The notes beneath the pieces were generated by a model. That model saw only the letters and a program-made list of their open reading frames with translations, ran no database searches and was not told the origin of the DNA. A stretch of DNA of 64,000 nt from Sphaerobacter thermophilus DSM 20745 (GTDB taxonomy: Bacteria > Chloroflexota > Chloroflexia > Thermomicrobiales > Thermomicrobiaceae), in NCBI RefSeq assembly GCF_000024985.1, contig NC_013523.1, positions 2,666,001 through 2,730,000 on the forward strand. Direction: 5' to 3'. Of the stretch, positions 43,044-50,697 are shown one piece after another (within the stretch, counting starts at the first letter, position 1; each line of letters opens with the position of its first letter). Both the position numbers and the translations under genes were made by a program.

Positions 43044-44234
43044 ATGGCCGAGGTCGATATCAGCCGGGACGTCATCGGGTTCCCTGGACCCGCCGTCGAT
43101 GTCGAGGCGATCGAGCGAGAGCTGTCGAACCTGTGGAAAGCGCCGGACCTGGTCGCACTGACGCAGATGGACGTCGTGCCGACCCGGACGAGCGTCCTCA
43201 ATCTGGTGCTCGTCGCCCCCGACCGGGTGGCGGCCGTCCGGCTCGCGCGCATGATGGGCCAGCTCTCGGTGCACCATCCGTCGCGCGTCGTCATCTTCGT
43301 GACCGCCTCGGACGCTGCTGACCCGAGCCGCGCGCTTGAGGCTCAGGTCACGACCCAGTGCTCCGCCATCCCCGATGCGCACATCGCGCCCTGCTTCGAG
43401 CAGATCATCGTCCCGGTCCCGCCCCGCGCCTCGCACGTCATTGCCAGCGTGATCCCCGCGCTCGTGTTGCCGGACCTGAGGACGTTCCTCTGGTGGCCGG
43501 GGTTGCCGCCGCTGCGCGATCCTGGGATGGTCCGGGTCGCCCGCGCGGTCGATCGTCTGGTGATCGACTCGCTCGACTTCACCCACTGCCTGGTCAACCT
43601 GACCCGACTCTATGACCTATGCCGACACCTGGACCAGGGGTGCGCCATCAGCGACCTGAACTGGGCCCGCATGATGACCTGGCGCGAGGTGATGGCCCAG
43701 TTCTTCGACGCGCCCGATCACCAATGGGCGCTCGATGCCGTGTCGCGGATGACGCTGCGCTACGGGCACGCACGTGGCGCGGCTGACAACCCCGCGCAGG
43801 CGCTGTTGTTTGCCGCCTGGATCGCGAGTCGATTGGGCTGGCAGGTGCGTGGCGCCGAGCGCTGGGGGAAGGAAGCCATGGTCTTCACCGCGCGCCGCCC
43901 CGACGGGCGGGATCTGACGGTCGTGGTGGAGCGCGCACCGGTGCCGCGCCGCTTCAACGGGCTGCTGCTGGCAGCCACGCTCACGGCGGACGACGGCCGC
44001 CGCAGCAGCGAGTTCCGCGCCGCCCGGGTCGACGAAGACCTCGGCACCATTCGGGTCAGCACGCTGGTCGACGGCGCGCCGCGGCTCGAGTACGCTACCC
44101 GCTGCACGCCCTCGGACGTCGGGGAGCTGCTGGTGCACGACCTGCGGCGACCCGGGCACGATACCCTGTACGAGGACGCGCTCGACGCAGCGCGGGGCTT
44201 CGTCAGTGCGCTGCGGAAGCGGGAGGAATTATGA
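43044..44234 (+). CDS. opcA: Glucose-6-phosphate dehydrogenase assembly protein OpcA
   Basis: 396 residues. ATG 43044 is preceded by GGGGGAGGG; an ATG 6 codons earlier has no site. The sequence VDVEAIERELSNLWK, TSVLNLVLVAPD, SRVVIFVTASDAADPSRALEAQVTTQC, DLRTFLWWPGLPPLRDP and RLVIDSLDF follow the OpcA family well. It is a soluble partner that assembles or redox-activates G6PDH. Its stop overlaps the next gene (ATGA at 44231-44234). Its presence supports an organism with OpcA-dependent G6PDH, as in cyanobacteria and actinobacteria. Confidence 0.9.
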   Translation: MAEVDISRDVIGFPGPAVDVEAIERELSNLWKAPDLVALTQMDVVPTRTSVLNLVLVAPDRVAAVRLARMMGQLSVHHPSRVVIFVTASDAADPSRALEAQVTTQCSAIPDAHIAPCFEQIIVPVPPRASHVIASVIPALVLPDLRTFLWWPGLPPLRDPGMVRVARAVDRLVIDSLDFTHCLVNLTRLYDLCRHLDQGCAISDLNWARMMTWREVMAQFFDAPDHQWALDAVSRMTLRYGHARGAADNPAQALLFAAWIASRLGWQVRGAERWGKEAMVFTARRPDGRDLTVVVERAPVPRRFNGLLLAATLTADDGRRSSEFRAARVDEDLGTIRVSTLVDGAPRLEYATRCTPSDVGELLVHDLRRPGHDTLYEDALDAARGFVSALRKREEL

Positions 44235-44989
44235 GAGAGCAAACGGTCGTCGTCGTGCCCGACGCGGAGGCGCTGGCCGAGGCCGCGGCGCGCCGCTTCG
44301 TCGCCATCGCGCGCGAGCAGATCGCCCAGCGCGAGCGATTCACCGTCGCACTCTCCGGCGGCTCGACACCGCGGGCGCTCTACCGCCTGCTGGCCGAGCC
44401 GCCCCAGGCGGACGCGATCGACTGGTCGCGCGTGCACGTCTTCTGGAGTGACGAGCGGTGCGTGCCACCGGACCACGAGCAGAGCAACTATCGGATGGCG
44501 CGCGAGACGCTGCTGGACCACGTACCGATCCCCCACGATCAGATCCACCGGATCGAAGCCGAGCGCGAGCCCTCCGATGCCGCTGCGCACTACGCGGCGA
44601 CGCTCACGCGCGTCTTCGGACTGGGAGTCGGTGAGATGCCCGACTTCGGGCTGATCCTGCTCGGCATCGGGGCCGATGGGCACACGGCGTCCCTCTTCCC
44701 CGGGACGCGGGCGCTGACGGTCCGGGGCGTCCCGGTGGTGGAGAACGTCGTGCCGCAACTCGACACCATGCGGATCACCCTGACCGTGCCGGTCATCACC
44801 GAGGCGGCCAACATCATGGTGCTCGCGGCCGGAGAGGATAAGGCACCGGCGGTGCACCGGGCGCTCGAGGCCCCCTACGCACCGGAGCAGACCCCGGCGC
44901 AGTTCATCCGCACCGCCTCCGGCACCGTCATCTGGCTGCTCGACGAAGCTGCCGCCAGCCAGCTCACCGGCCGCGGCCCGGCGGGGTAG
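44231..44989 (+). CDS. pgl: 6-phosphogluconolactonase
   Basis: 252 residues, the SOL/DevB form. FTVALSGGSTPRALYRLL binds the phosphate, VHVFWSDERCVPPDHEQSNYRMARETLL and LILLGIGADGHTASLFPGTRAL are the family fingerprints, and ITEAANIMVLAAGEDKAPAVHRAL closes the fold. It hydrolyses the lactone produced by Zwf. The gene starts inside the opcA stop codon, showing translational coupling, and completes the oxidative branch in the order tal-pgi, gnd, zwf, opcA, pgl. Confidence 0.95.
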   Translation: MREQTVVVVPDAEALAEAAARRFVAIAREQIAQRERFTVALSGGSTPRALYRLLAEPPQADAIDWSRVHVFWSDERCVPPDHEQSNYRMARETLLDHVPIPHDQIHRIEAEREPSDAAAHYAATLTRVFGLGVGEMPDFGLILLGIGADGHTASLFPGTRALTVRGVPVVENVVPQLDTMRITLTVPVITEAANIMVLAAGEDKAPAVHRALEAPYAPEQTPAQFIRTASGTVIWLLDEAAASQLTGRGPAG

Positions 44990-45039
44990 GGGCATACGCG
45001 CCCAACTCCCGATGATACGGTGTCTACCATCCGGCGGGT

Positions 45040-45144
45040 GCCCGGGGGTTCACCCTGGTCTGACAACGAAAGCCGGCTGAAGCCGGCTGTGGAATGCGGC
45101 GACCCGAGCCGCCGCTTTCGTATGGCGCGGCATCAGGCCGCGCC
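45040..45144. repeat. P-family palindrome and CTTTCGTATGGCGCGGC module, left copy
   Basis: GCCCGGGGGT (45040-45049) with a decayed right arm, AGCCGGCTGAAGCCGGCT (45071-45088), then a module (45091-45144) containing GCCGCCGCTTTCGTATGGCG. The same module occurs reverse-complemented at 46584-46636, so the two flank the IS982 copy as an inverted pair. Confidence 0.75.
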
Positions 45145-45224
45145 AGGGTAGGGTTCGTACCGTGGTCGGAACGGGGGATAGACGGCGTGCGGATCCCCGC
45201 GCCGTGGCGCGTGCCCGGGGCTAA

Positions 45225-46286
45225 AACGCTTGGTGTGAGTTAGGGCGCCGTGGCTACCAGGTGATCAGGTTCGCCACGGCCAGCAGCGGCCGCCCCTGCT
45301 GCCGATTCAGCCAGCAACAGAGGTTGTGCAGCGCCACCTTGGCCGCCAGTCGCGCCTGGAAGCCCGCCAGGGTGTGCGGGCGCTCCCGCTCGAGGCCGAA
45401 GGTGTGCAGCAGTCGTCCAACGACCGTCTCCACGATCTGGCGATGGCGGGCCACCCAGCGGCGGACCGCCTTGGGCCAGCGCCGCCGACTGCCCCGCTGC
45501 GGGGTGGCCACCAGCGTCACGCCATAGGTGGCCGCCAGGTGCGCCTTGTAGTCCTCGCCGGCAAAGCCACTATCCGCCAGATAGGTCGCCACCGGCGTGC
45601 CGACACTGGGCAGGCGGGGATCGGGGTGGGCCCGACAGGCAATCAGGGTCTCGGCGAGGGACCGCTCATTGGTGCTGGCCGGGGCCACGCCCCAGCCGGT
45701 GATCGCCCCCTCCAGGCTGACGGCGGTCAGCACGCGGAAGCCGGCAAACCAGCCCAGGCGCAAGCTGAAGCCGATGTTGGCCTCGCCGGCCAGCCAGCCC
45801 CGCCCGCGGCGCTTGGCGTTGCGCACCGGAGCCGGCGCCACATCGAGCACATCCACCGCCACTGGCCCCCGGCCAAGTTGGTCTGCCAGGTAGAGGGCGA
45901 ACTGGGCCAGGGCGACCTGATGCCGCCGCAGCAGCCGGTTGTATTGGCTGCGGTGGGGCAGGGTCGGGAAGTAGGGGCGCAGGTGGCGCTCGGCGTAGCG
46001 GTAGAAGTCCTGCTCACTGGAGAACCTCATCCACTGCCCGAAGATGGCCAGGGTCAAGACCTCGCTGCGGCTCAGGGCCGGCGCGGGGCCGGGGCGGTGG
46101 GGCTCCGGGGGCAGGTGGGTCTGGCAGAAGGTGTCGACCAGGACATAGACTGTAATCAGGAAGGTGTCCACATCCATCGGGTGCTCCTTTCGTGGGAGAC
46201 GGATACGAGCTATCTCCCGTATGGAAGTGGGCACCTTCCTGTGTCAAGAGGGCACAGCATGCCCCGGCTAACTCACACCAAGCGTT
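45225..46286 (-). mobile_element. IS982-like insertion sequence, copy 2 (1062 bp)
   Basis: AACGCTTGGTGTGAGTTAG (45225-45243) and CTAACTCACACCAAGCGTT (46268-46286) are perfect 19-bp inverted ends. The left flank GTGCCCGGGGCTAA and right flank AAAGCCGCCGGGCT resemble halves of the GCCCGGGG palindrome, so the element seems to sit inside such a repeat. Confidence 0.88.
45254..46177 (-). CDS. IS982-family-like transposase
   Basis: 307 residues from ATG 46177 (AAAGGAGC upstream). The protein matches that of copy 1 over its whole length with scattered substitutions, mainly in the linker and near residue 220 (GTPVATYLADSGFAGEDYK here). Candidate DDE residues: Asp in VAVDVLDVAPAPV, Asp in YLADSGFAG, Glu in RQIVETVVGRLLHTFGL. 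The frame is intact. The amount of difference between the copies suggests two separate arrivals or an older duplication rather than a recent jump. Confidence 0.87.
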   Translation of the reverse strand: MDVDTFLITVYVLVDTFCQTHLPPEPHRPGPAPALSRSEVLTLAIFGQWMRFSSEQDFYRYAERHLRPYFPTLPHRSQYNRLLRRHQVALAQFALYLADQLGRGPVAVDVLDVAPAPVRNAKRRGRGWLAGEANIGFSLRLGWFAGFRVLTAVSLEGAITGWGVAPASTNERSLAETLIACRAHPDPRLPSVGTPVATYLADSGFAGEDYKAHLAATYGVTLVATPQRGSRRRWPKAVRRWVARHRQIVETVVGRLLHTFGLERERPHTLAGFQARLAAKVALHNLCCWLNRQQGRPLLAVANLITW

Positions 46287-46657
46287 AAAGCCGCCGGGCT
46301 GAATAATGGGTAAGCCCACTGAAGGGGCTGTGATGGCCACACCCAGACGTAACCGGTTCGGCCACCTGCCAAGTCCAGCATCCCCAGCCCCTTCAGTGGG
46401 CTTCGCTTTGTCAGCCCGGGGGTTTACCCCCGGGCACTAACCGGCGGTGGGAACGTAACGCCGAGACGTGCCACCGCGGCTCTCAGCCGGCTTTTCGTTG
46501 TGAGCCCGGGGGTTCACCCCCGGGCACGTGCCACAGCGCGGGACCTATCCCGTGTCCCGACGCCGGTGCGACACCGACCCCGGGGCGCGGCATCAGCCGC
46601 GCCATACGAAAGCGGCGGCTCAGGCCGCCGCACTCCAAGGTGCCCGGGGGTGTGGCA
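46287..46657. repeat. Repeat island after IS982 copy 2
   Basis: In order: the 92-bp inverted-end element (46312-46403), P palindrome (46414-46435), AGCCGGCT (46485-46492) with P palindrome (46504-46525), and the right copy of the CTTTCGTATGGCGCGGC module (46584-46636). No gene is present. Confidence 0.8.
46312..46403. repeat. 92-bp inverted-end repeat, copy 2
   Basis: AAGCCCACTGAAGGGGCTG (46312-46330) is perfectly inverted at 46385-46403. Interior GCCGAACCGGTTACG on the reverse strand matches copy 1 at 26532-26623. Both are exactly 92 bp. Confidence 0.8.
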
Positions 46658-48712
46658 CTACGCAACTGTTACCCCGAGCTGGTCGCAGACGAAGGTCCAG
46701 ATGTCGGTCTGCTCGGCGATCTGCTTGCCGAGCGGCTTGCCTGCGCCGTGGCCCGCGGCGGTCTCGACTCGCAGCAGCACCGGGAGATCGGAGCCGGTCG
46801 CAGCCTGCAGGCGCGCGGCCATCTTGCGCGCGTGCAGCGGAGCGACCCGCGTGTCCGAGGTGGCTGTCGTCAGGAGCACGGCCGGGTAGGGCGTGCCGTC
46901 CTCCACCCGGTGATAGGGCGAGTAGGCGTACAGGTAGGCGAACTGCTCCGGGTCGTCGGCCGAGCCGTACTCCGGGATCCAGAGGCGGGCGATCAGGAAC
47001 CGGTGGTAGCGCAGCATGTCGAGCAGCGGCACCTGGCAGACGACGGCGCGGAAGAGGTCCGGCCGCTGGGTCATGGCCGCGCCGACCAGCAGCCCACCGT
47101 TGCTGCCGCCGAGGATCGCCAGGCGCTCGGGGCGGGTGTAACCCTCGGCGATCAGGTACTCCGCCGCAGCGATAAAGTCGTCGAAGACGTTCTGCTTGCG
47201 CTCGCGCATCCCGGCGCGGTGCCACTCCTCGCCATACTCGCCGCCGCCGCGCAGGTTGGGCAGCGCGTAGACGCCGCCCTGCTCCAGCCAAAAGAACATG
47301 CGACGGTCGAAGAGTGGCGTGCGGCTGATGTTGAAACCGCCGTAGCCGGTGAGGAGCGCCGGGGCGCTGCCGTCGCGCGGCGTCCCTGCCCGAGCCACGA
47401 TGAACATGGAAACGAGGGTGCCGTCGGCCGAGCGGTACCAGACCTGCTCGGTGGTATACGCGGCCGGGTCGATCGGCGCCTCGACCGCGGCCCACTCGGT
47501 GATCCGACCGCTGGCAGTGTCGCACTGGAAGACCGTGGGTGGTACCGTGAACGACTCGAAGCGGAAGAAGGCGCGATCGCCCTCCGACTCGGCATTCAGG
47601 CCGGAGACGGTCCCTAACCCTGGCAGGTCGAGGGTGCTCACCGGGCGGCCGTCCAGGTCATGCAGCGTCAGGCGAGAGGTCGCCCGCACCAGCGTCTGCA
47701 CCACCAGCCGGTCACCTACCGGGACGACTTGCTCGATGCGTGCTTCCTCCGGCTCGGCGATGATCTCCCGCCAGTGCTGGCGCTCCGGGCGCTCCGGGTC
47801 GACCGCCAGCAGCCGGTAGCGTGGCGCATCGAGGTTCGTCAGCAGGTAGAGCTGCCCGCGGTGGACGAACCCCTCGACCAGCGCTTCCTCCTCCACGAAG
47901 ACGGGGATGAACCCGGCTTCGGGACGGGTGCGGTCGTGGAGGTAGAGGTCGGCCCGCGCCCAGCCGTGGCTCACGGTGACGATCAGCCAGCGACCGTCGC
48001 GCGACAGGCGGACGTGCGGCTGGGCTTCCGCCGGGAGCCCGTCGCCGAAGACGAGCGGATCAGCCGCCGGGTCGTCTCCGAGCCGGTGGAAGAAGACCTT
48101 GCGGTGGTAGCGCTCCTCACCCGGTGGGACCTCGCCGGGCTGGGGATAGCGCGTGTAGTAGAAGCCGGATGCGTCGGGGAGCCAGGCAAGGCTGCAGAAG
48201 CGGGTCCGGTCGATGCGCTCGGCGAGCAGCGTGTCCCGCGCGACGTCGAGGACCTGGAGCACGCTCTCCTCGTCGCCGTCCTGGGAGTAGCCGAACGCGA
48301 CGAGCGTGCCGTCGGGCGAGGGGTACCACCAGTCGAGAGCCGTCGTCCCCTCGGCGCTCTCCTGGTTCGGGTCGAGCAACACCCGCTCGCTGTCCCCCTC
48401 GCGCAGGTACAGCTTCGGCTGGTTCTCATATCCCTCCCGGCGGAGGAAGAAGGCGCGCTCGCCCCGCATTACCGGCGCCGAGATGTCACCGATCGAGAGC
48501 AGCGTCTCCAGCCGGGCGCGGATGCGCGCGTGGGAGGGGGAGGCGTCGAGTACGCGGCGGGTGTACGCATTCTGAGCGTCGACCCAGGCGCGCGTCTCCG
48601 GTGACTCGTCGTCCTCCAGCCAGCGGTACGGGTCTACGATGGTGTGCCCGTGCAGCACCTCGGTTACGGGTTCGACTCTCGTGGCAGGCGGCGACGTCAA
48701 CCGTTCGGTCAT
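46658..48712 (-). CDS. Prolyl oligopeptidase family serine peptidase
   Basis: 684 residues from ATG 48712, preceded by GGAGGAAAGGG; the frame stays open far upstream but without coding character. The N-terminus VEPVTEVLHGHTIVDPYRWLEDDESPETRAWVDAQN is the hallmark of the S9A family, followed by a seven-bladed propeller region (ALDWWYPSPDGTLVAFGYSQDGDEES and similar) and a C-terminal alpha/beta-hydrolase. Catalytic residues: Ser537 in GGSNGG, Asp in TSDTRVAP, His in TAAGHGAGK. PNLRGGGEYGEEWHRAG forms the oxyanion region. No signal peptide is seen, so it acts in the cytoplasm on short proline-containing peptides. It is monocistronic. Confidence 0.94.
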   Translation of the reverse strand: MTERLTSPPATRVEPVTEVLHGHTIVDPYRWLEDDESPETRAWVDAQNAYTRRVLDASPSHARIRARLETLLSIGDISAPVMRGERAFFLRREGYENQPKLYLREGDSERVLLDPNQESAEGTTALDWWYPSPDGTLVAFGYSQDGDEESVLQVLDVARDTLLAERIDRTRFCSLAWLPDASGFYYTRYPQPGEVPPGEERYHRKVFFHRLGDDPAADPLVFGDGLPAEAQPHVRLSRDGRWLIVTVSHGWARADLYLHDRTRPEAGFIPVFVEEEALVEGFVHRGQLYLLTNLDAPRYRLLAVDPERPERQHWREIIAEPEEARIEQVVPVGDRLVVQTLVRATSRLTLHDLDGRPVSTLDLPGLGTVSGLNAESEGDRAFFRFESFTVPPTVFQCDTASGRITEWAAVEAPIDPAAYTTEQVWYRSADGTLVSMFIVARAGTPRDGSAPALLTGYGGFNISRTPLFDRRMFFWLEQGGVYALPNLRGGGEYGEEWHRAGMRERKQNVFDDFIAAAEYLIAEGYTRPERLAILGGSNGGLLVGAAMTQRPDLFRAVVCQVPLLDMLRYHRFLIARLWIPEYGSADDPEQFAYLYAYSPYHRVEDGTPYPAVLLTTATSDTRVAPLHARKMAARLQAATGSDLPVLLRVETAAGHGAGKPLGKQIAEQTDIWTFVCDQLGVTVA

Positions 48713-48973
48713 GAGGTCCCTTTCCTCCCTGCATCCTCGACCGAGTGTCTGCCTGCCGATTATTCCATGGGCACGCCGTCGGTGTCTGGATTGCGTACCG
48801 ACCAATCCATGCTGATGAAGCATCACGGCATGCCCCTTGCGACCAGCTGCTACCCGGAGGGGTATGCCGCGTCCTAAACGCGCGGCCCGTGTGCTTGCGC
48901 CTATGCGGCAGGATTGGGTGTCAGGGAACGCGCAATACGCAGCATTATCCGAGTGATCTAGTGAGACGAGGGA
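48713..48973. other. Divergent intergenic region
   Basis: Between the peptidase and response regulator genes. It includes ACG at 48928 and 48937 in a short ACGCGCAATACGCAG run that resembles a decayed heptad repeat. No gene. Confidence 0.35.
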
Positions 48974-49357
48974 ATGGCGCCAGCGGCCGCTTCGATCCTT
49001 GTCGTTGACGACGATCCCGCGATCGTCGATATCATCACGCAGGTGCTGGCGGCCGAGGGCTACGTCACGCGTGCGTGCCGGAACGGGTTGGAGGCGCTCG
49101 ATGTGCTCAACGAGTGGCGCCCCGATCTGATCCTGCTTGATCTCTGGATGCCGAAGATGGACGGCTGGGAGTTCCGGCGCCGCCAGTTGACGCTCGACGT
49201 GGCGCGCGACGTGCCGGTGGTGCTGCTGTCGGCCGGGGGACGGTTGGAGGAGCACGCCCAGACGCTCGATGCCGCGGCCGCCATTCCCAAGCCGTTCGAC
49301 CTCACCGACCTCCTCTCCGTCGTCGACGCCGTCTTGACCCATCCCAACCCGCGGTAG
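48974..49357 (+). CDS. Single-domain response regulator
   Basis: 127 residues, a receiver domain only. ILVVDDDPAIVDIITQVLAAEGY carries the acidic pair, DLILLDLWMPKMDGWEF holds the phospho-acceptor Asp (near residue 57), VVLLSAGG supplies the Ser/Thr switch and IPKPFDLTDLL the conserved Lys. No DNA-binding or enzymatic output is attached, so it must act through protein contacts, like CheY or Spo0F-type carriers. Neither large histidine kinase in the window adjoins it. Pairing with them is possible but not shown. Confidence 0.92.
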   Translation: MAPAAASILVVDDDPAIVDIITQVLAAEGYVTRACRNGLEALDVLNEWRPDLILLDLWMPKMDGWEFRRRQLTLDVARDVPVVLLSAGGRLEEHAQTLDAAAAIPKPFDLTDLLSVVDAVLTHPNPR

Positions 49358-49404
49358 GGGCAGGTTGCTGCCCGCCGAGCACGCGGGCAGAGCCTGACGC
49401 ACCC

Positions 49405-49965
49405 CTACGGCACGCGCGCGGCCCAGATGGAGTCGGGGAAGCGCGCGCGCAGGATGTCCCAGACCTTGTACATCTCCGGGTCCGAGCGGGTCTTGAGATA
49501 GACGGCGATGCCCAGGCGATAGAGCACCTCGGGTGCGAGCGCGCCGTCGGGGTCCCGCTCGTAGGCGCCGCGCAGCAACTCGATAGCGTGGTCGGTGCGC
49601 GACCAGTGCAGGTCCACCCAGGCCTCGCCCAGGTCGAGCAGGGTGAGGAACAGATCGGGGGGCAGGAAGTTCAGACTGCGGTAGTGGACCGTGCCGCGCC
49701 GGTCGGCGAAGAGGATCGTCGGCGTCCAGATCACGTTGAGCGGCCGCACGACCTCCCGCGGGTCGCGGAAGAGGTCGAGCCTGAGCGGCACGAAGCGGCT
49801 GGTGACCGCGGCCACGACACGGGCGTCTGGATACGTCACGGCATCCAGTTTGGCGCAGCCGCGTCAGGGGTCTTTCATGACGTCGATCAGGAGCGGCTTG
49901 CGCTCGCGAGCGGCGCGCTCCGCGGCGTGCGCGAAGTCCCGTTCCCACTCGATGGTGGTTGTCAT
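49405..49965 (-). CDS. Probable selenoprotein: thioredoxin-fold UxxC protein with TPR-like tail
   Basis: The gene starts at ATG 49965 after AGAGGAGG (nine-base spacing) and runs 186 codons to 49405, with one in-frame TGA at codon 34 (49866-49864). The N-terminal part reads ERKPLLIDVMKDP, then TGA, then RGCAKLDAV. In thioredoxin-like proteins this position is the first Cys of CxxC, so the motif here would be U-x-x-C. The cis-Pro loop WTPTILF and the following strand are intact, and residues about 115-180 look like two TPR-type helix pairs. Downstream homology and codon use continue undisturbed after the TGA. If read as selenocysteine, this is a cytoplasmic thiol/selenol oxidoreductase. The alternative is a pseudogene by nonsense mutation, or a short protein restarting at GTG 49839. 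The hairpin at 49827-49848 favours selenocysteine. Confidence 0.72.
49827..49848 (-). promoter_or_regulatory. Bacterial SECIS-like hairpin
   Basis: Read on the minus strand, CTGGAT (49848-49843) pairs perfectly with ATCCAG (49832-49827) around a 10-nt loop, GCCGTGACGT. The loop begins with G, and 21 nt separate it from the TGA at 49866-49864. Known bacterial SECIS elements place a stem of this kind with G in the first two loop bases 16-37 nt after the UGA. It lies wholly inside the coding sequence, as expected in bacteria. Confidence 0.65.
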
Positions 49966-50102
49966 GACTCGGGGCCTCCTCTGGCGTAAGGAGCGCGGGC
50001 GTCCTCCCCGTGGGAACGGCTCTCACCCCCGACCCCTTTCCCAATGTTGGGAGAGGAGAGTCTCTTCGCGGGGGACGGGCGAGACGCCTGCGCTCCCGTT
50101 GC
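49966..50102. repeat. Partial GGGAGAGGGG-hairpin repeat
   Basis: CTCACCCCCGACCCCTTTCCC and TGTTGGGAGAGGAG at about 50022-50056 form a diverged hairpin like that of elements C and E. No heptad array is seen here. It lies upstream of the selenoprotein gene on the minus strand. Confidence 0.6.
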
Positions 50103-50597
50103 TCACCCGAGGCGCAGACGCCATTCCCCCACTTGCGCCGCGTGCTCGTCGACGTGCTCGACCATCTCCTCGATCAGGCGGTGCAGCCGGCCGACCTCTC
50201 CCCAGGGGAAGGGGCCGATCGCGCCGAGTTGCTCGGGCGTCAGCCGGTCGAGGAAGGCGAGGGCGCGGTCGCGCGCGGCCTCGAGGTCGGCCGCGACCTG
50301 CTCCCAGGGCTCGGTGCCCCGTACGGCGGCGGACATGGTGTTGAAGCTCTGCGTGTGCTTGATCGGATGGTGTCGCGGCTTCGGTCCGCCCAGGATGTGC
50401 TCAGCGGCGTCCAGCATCTCCCGATGCCAGTCGGCCAGGTGCCCCGTCACGTCCCGCACGGACCAGGAACCCACCGCAGGGTTTGTCTCCAGAACGACTG
50501 GGTCGATCCCGGCCACCAGGGCCGTGAACCGATCGTGCGCGCGGACCACCTCCGCGCGCAGCCGTTGGACCTCGCTCCCTTCAACGCGCTCGCCCAT
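50103..50597 (-). CDS. DinB-like four-helix protein
   Basis: 164 residues from ATG 50597, with GGAGTCGAGGAG just before; two upstream in-frame starts are weaker. The helix pattern EVQRLRAEVVRAHDRFTALVAGID, then VGSWSVRDVTGHLADWHREMLDAAEHIL, and the C-terminal RLHRLIEEMVEHVDEHAAQVGEWRLR match the DinB/YfiT metal-binding superfamily: His residues in HLADWH and HVDEHAAQ should bind a divalent metal. Relatives are thiol transferases dependent on bacillithiol or mycothiol, or damage-induced proteins. The substrate here is unknown. Confidence 0.85.
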   Translation of the reverse strand: MGERVEGSEVQRLRAEVVRAHDRFTALVAGIDPVVLETNPAVGSWSVRDVTGHLADWHREMLDAAEHILGGPKPRHHPIKHTQSFNTMSAAVRGTEPWEQVAADLEAARDRALAFLDRLTPEQLGAIGPFPWGEVGRLHRLIEEMVEHVDEHAAQVGEWRLRLG

Positions 50598-50685
50598 CGT
50601 CTCCTCGACTCCACTCTGCATCGCCTGCTGCCGTCCGCTAATCGTAGCAGCTTGCGGACGGGTCCGGGGCCGGCGCGGGCGGTGG

Positions 50686-50691
50686 TATGAT
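50686..50691 (+). promoter_or_regulatory. -10 box of a leaderless message
   Basis: TATGAT, then GGGCGT, then ATG 50698. The six-base spacing equals that of the two genes at 27299 and 27378; there is no ribosome binding site. Confidence 0.45.
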
Positions 50692-50697
50692 GGGCGT

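Noticed and set aside
43760-44995. Long open frame antisense to opcA and pgl
   Set aside because: Shadow of two well-supported genes; no domain, biased composition.
48660-48690. tRNA-like GGTTCGACTC segment
   Set aside because: It lies inside the peptidase coding region and no cloverleaf can be built around it. No tRNA, rRNA or tmRNA was recognised in the window.
49405-49839. The thioredoxin-fold protein as a short gene starting at GTG 49839
   Set aside because: This removes the first strand and redox motif and has no ribosome binding site, whereas ATG 49965 has a strong one and the fold is complete when TGA is read as Sec. It remains the main alternative.
48713-50044. N-terminal extension of the prolyl oligopeptidase frame
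   Set aside because: The frame stays open but encodes Arg/Pro-rich sequence overlapping the response regulator and the selenoprotein candidate; the S9A start motif and ribosome binding site place the start at 48712.
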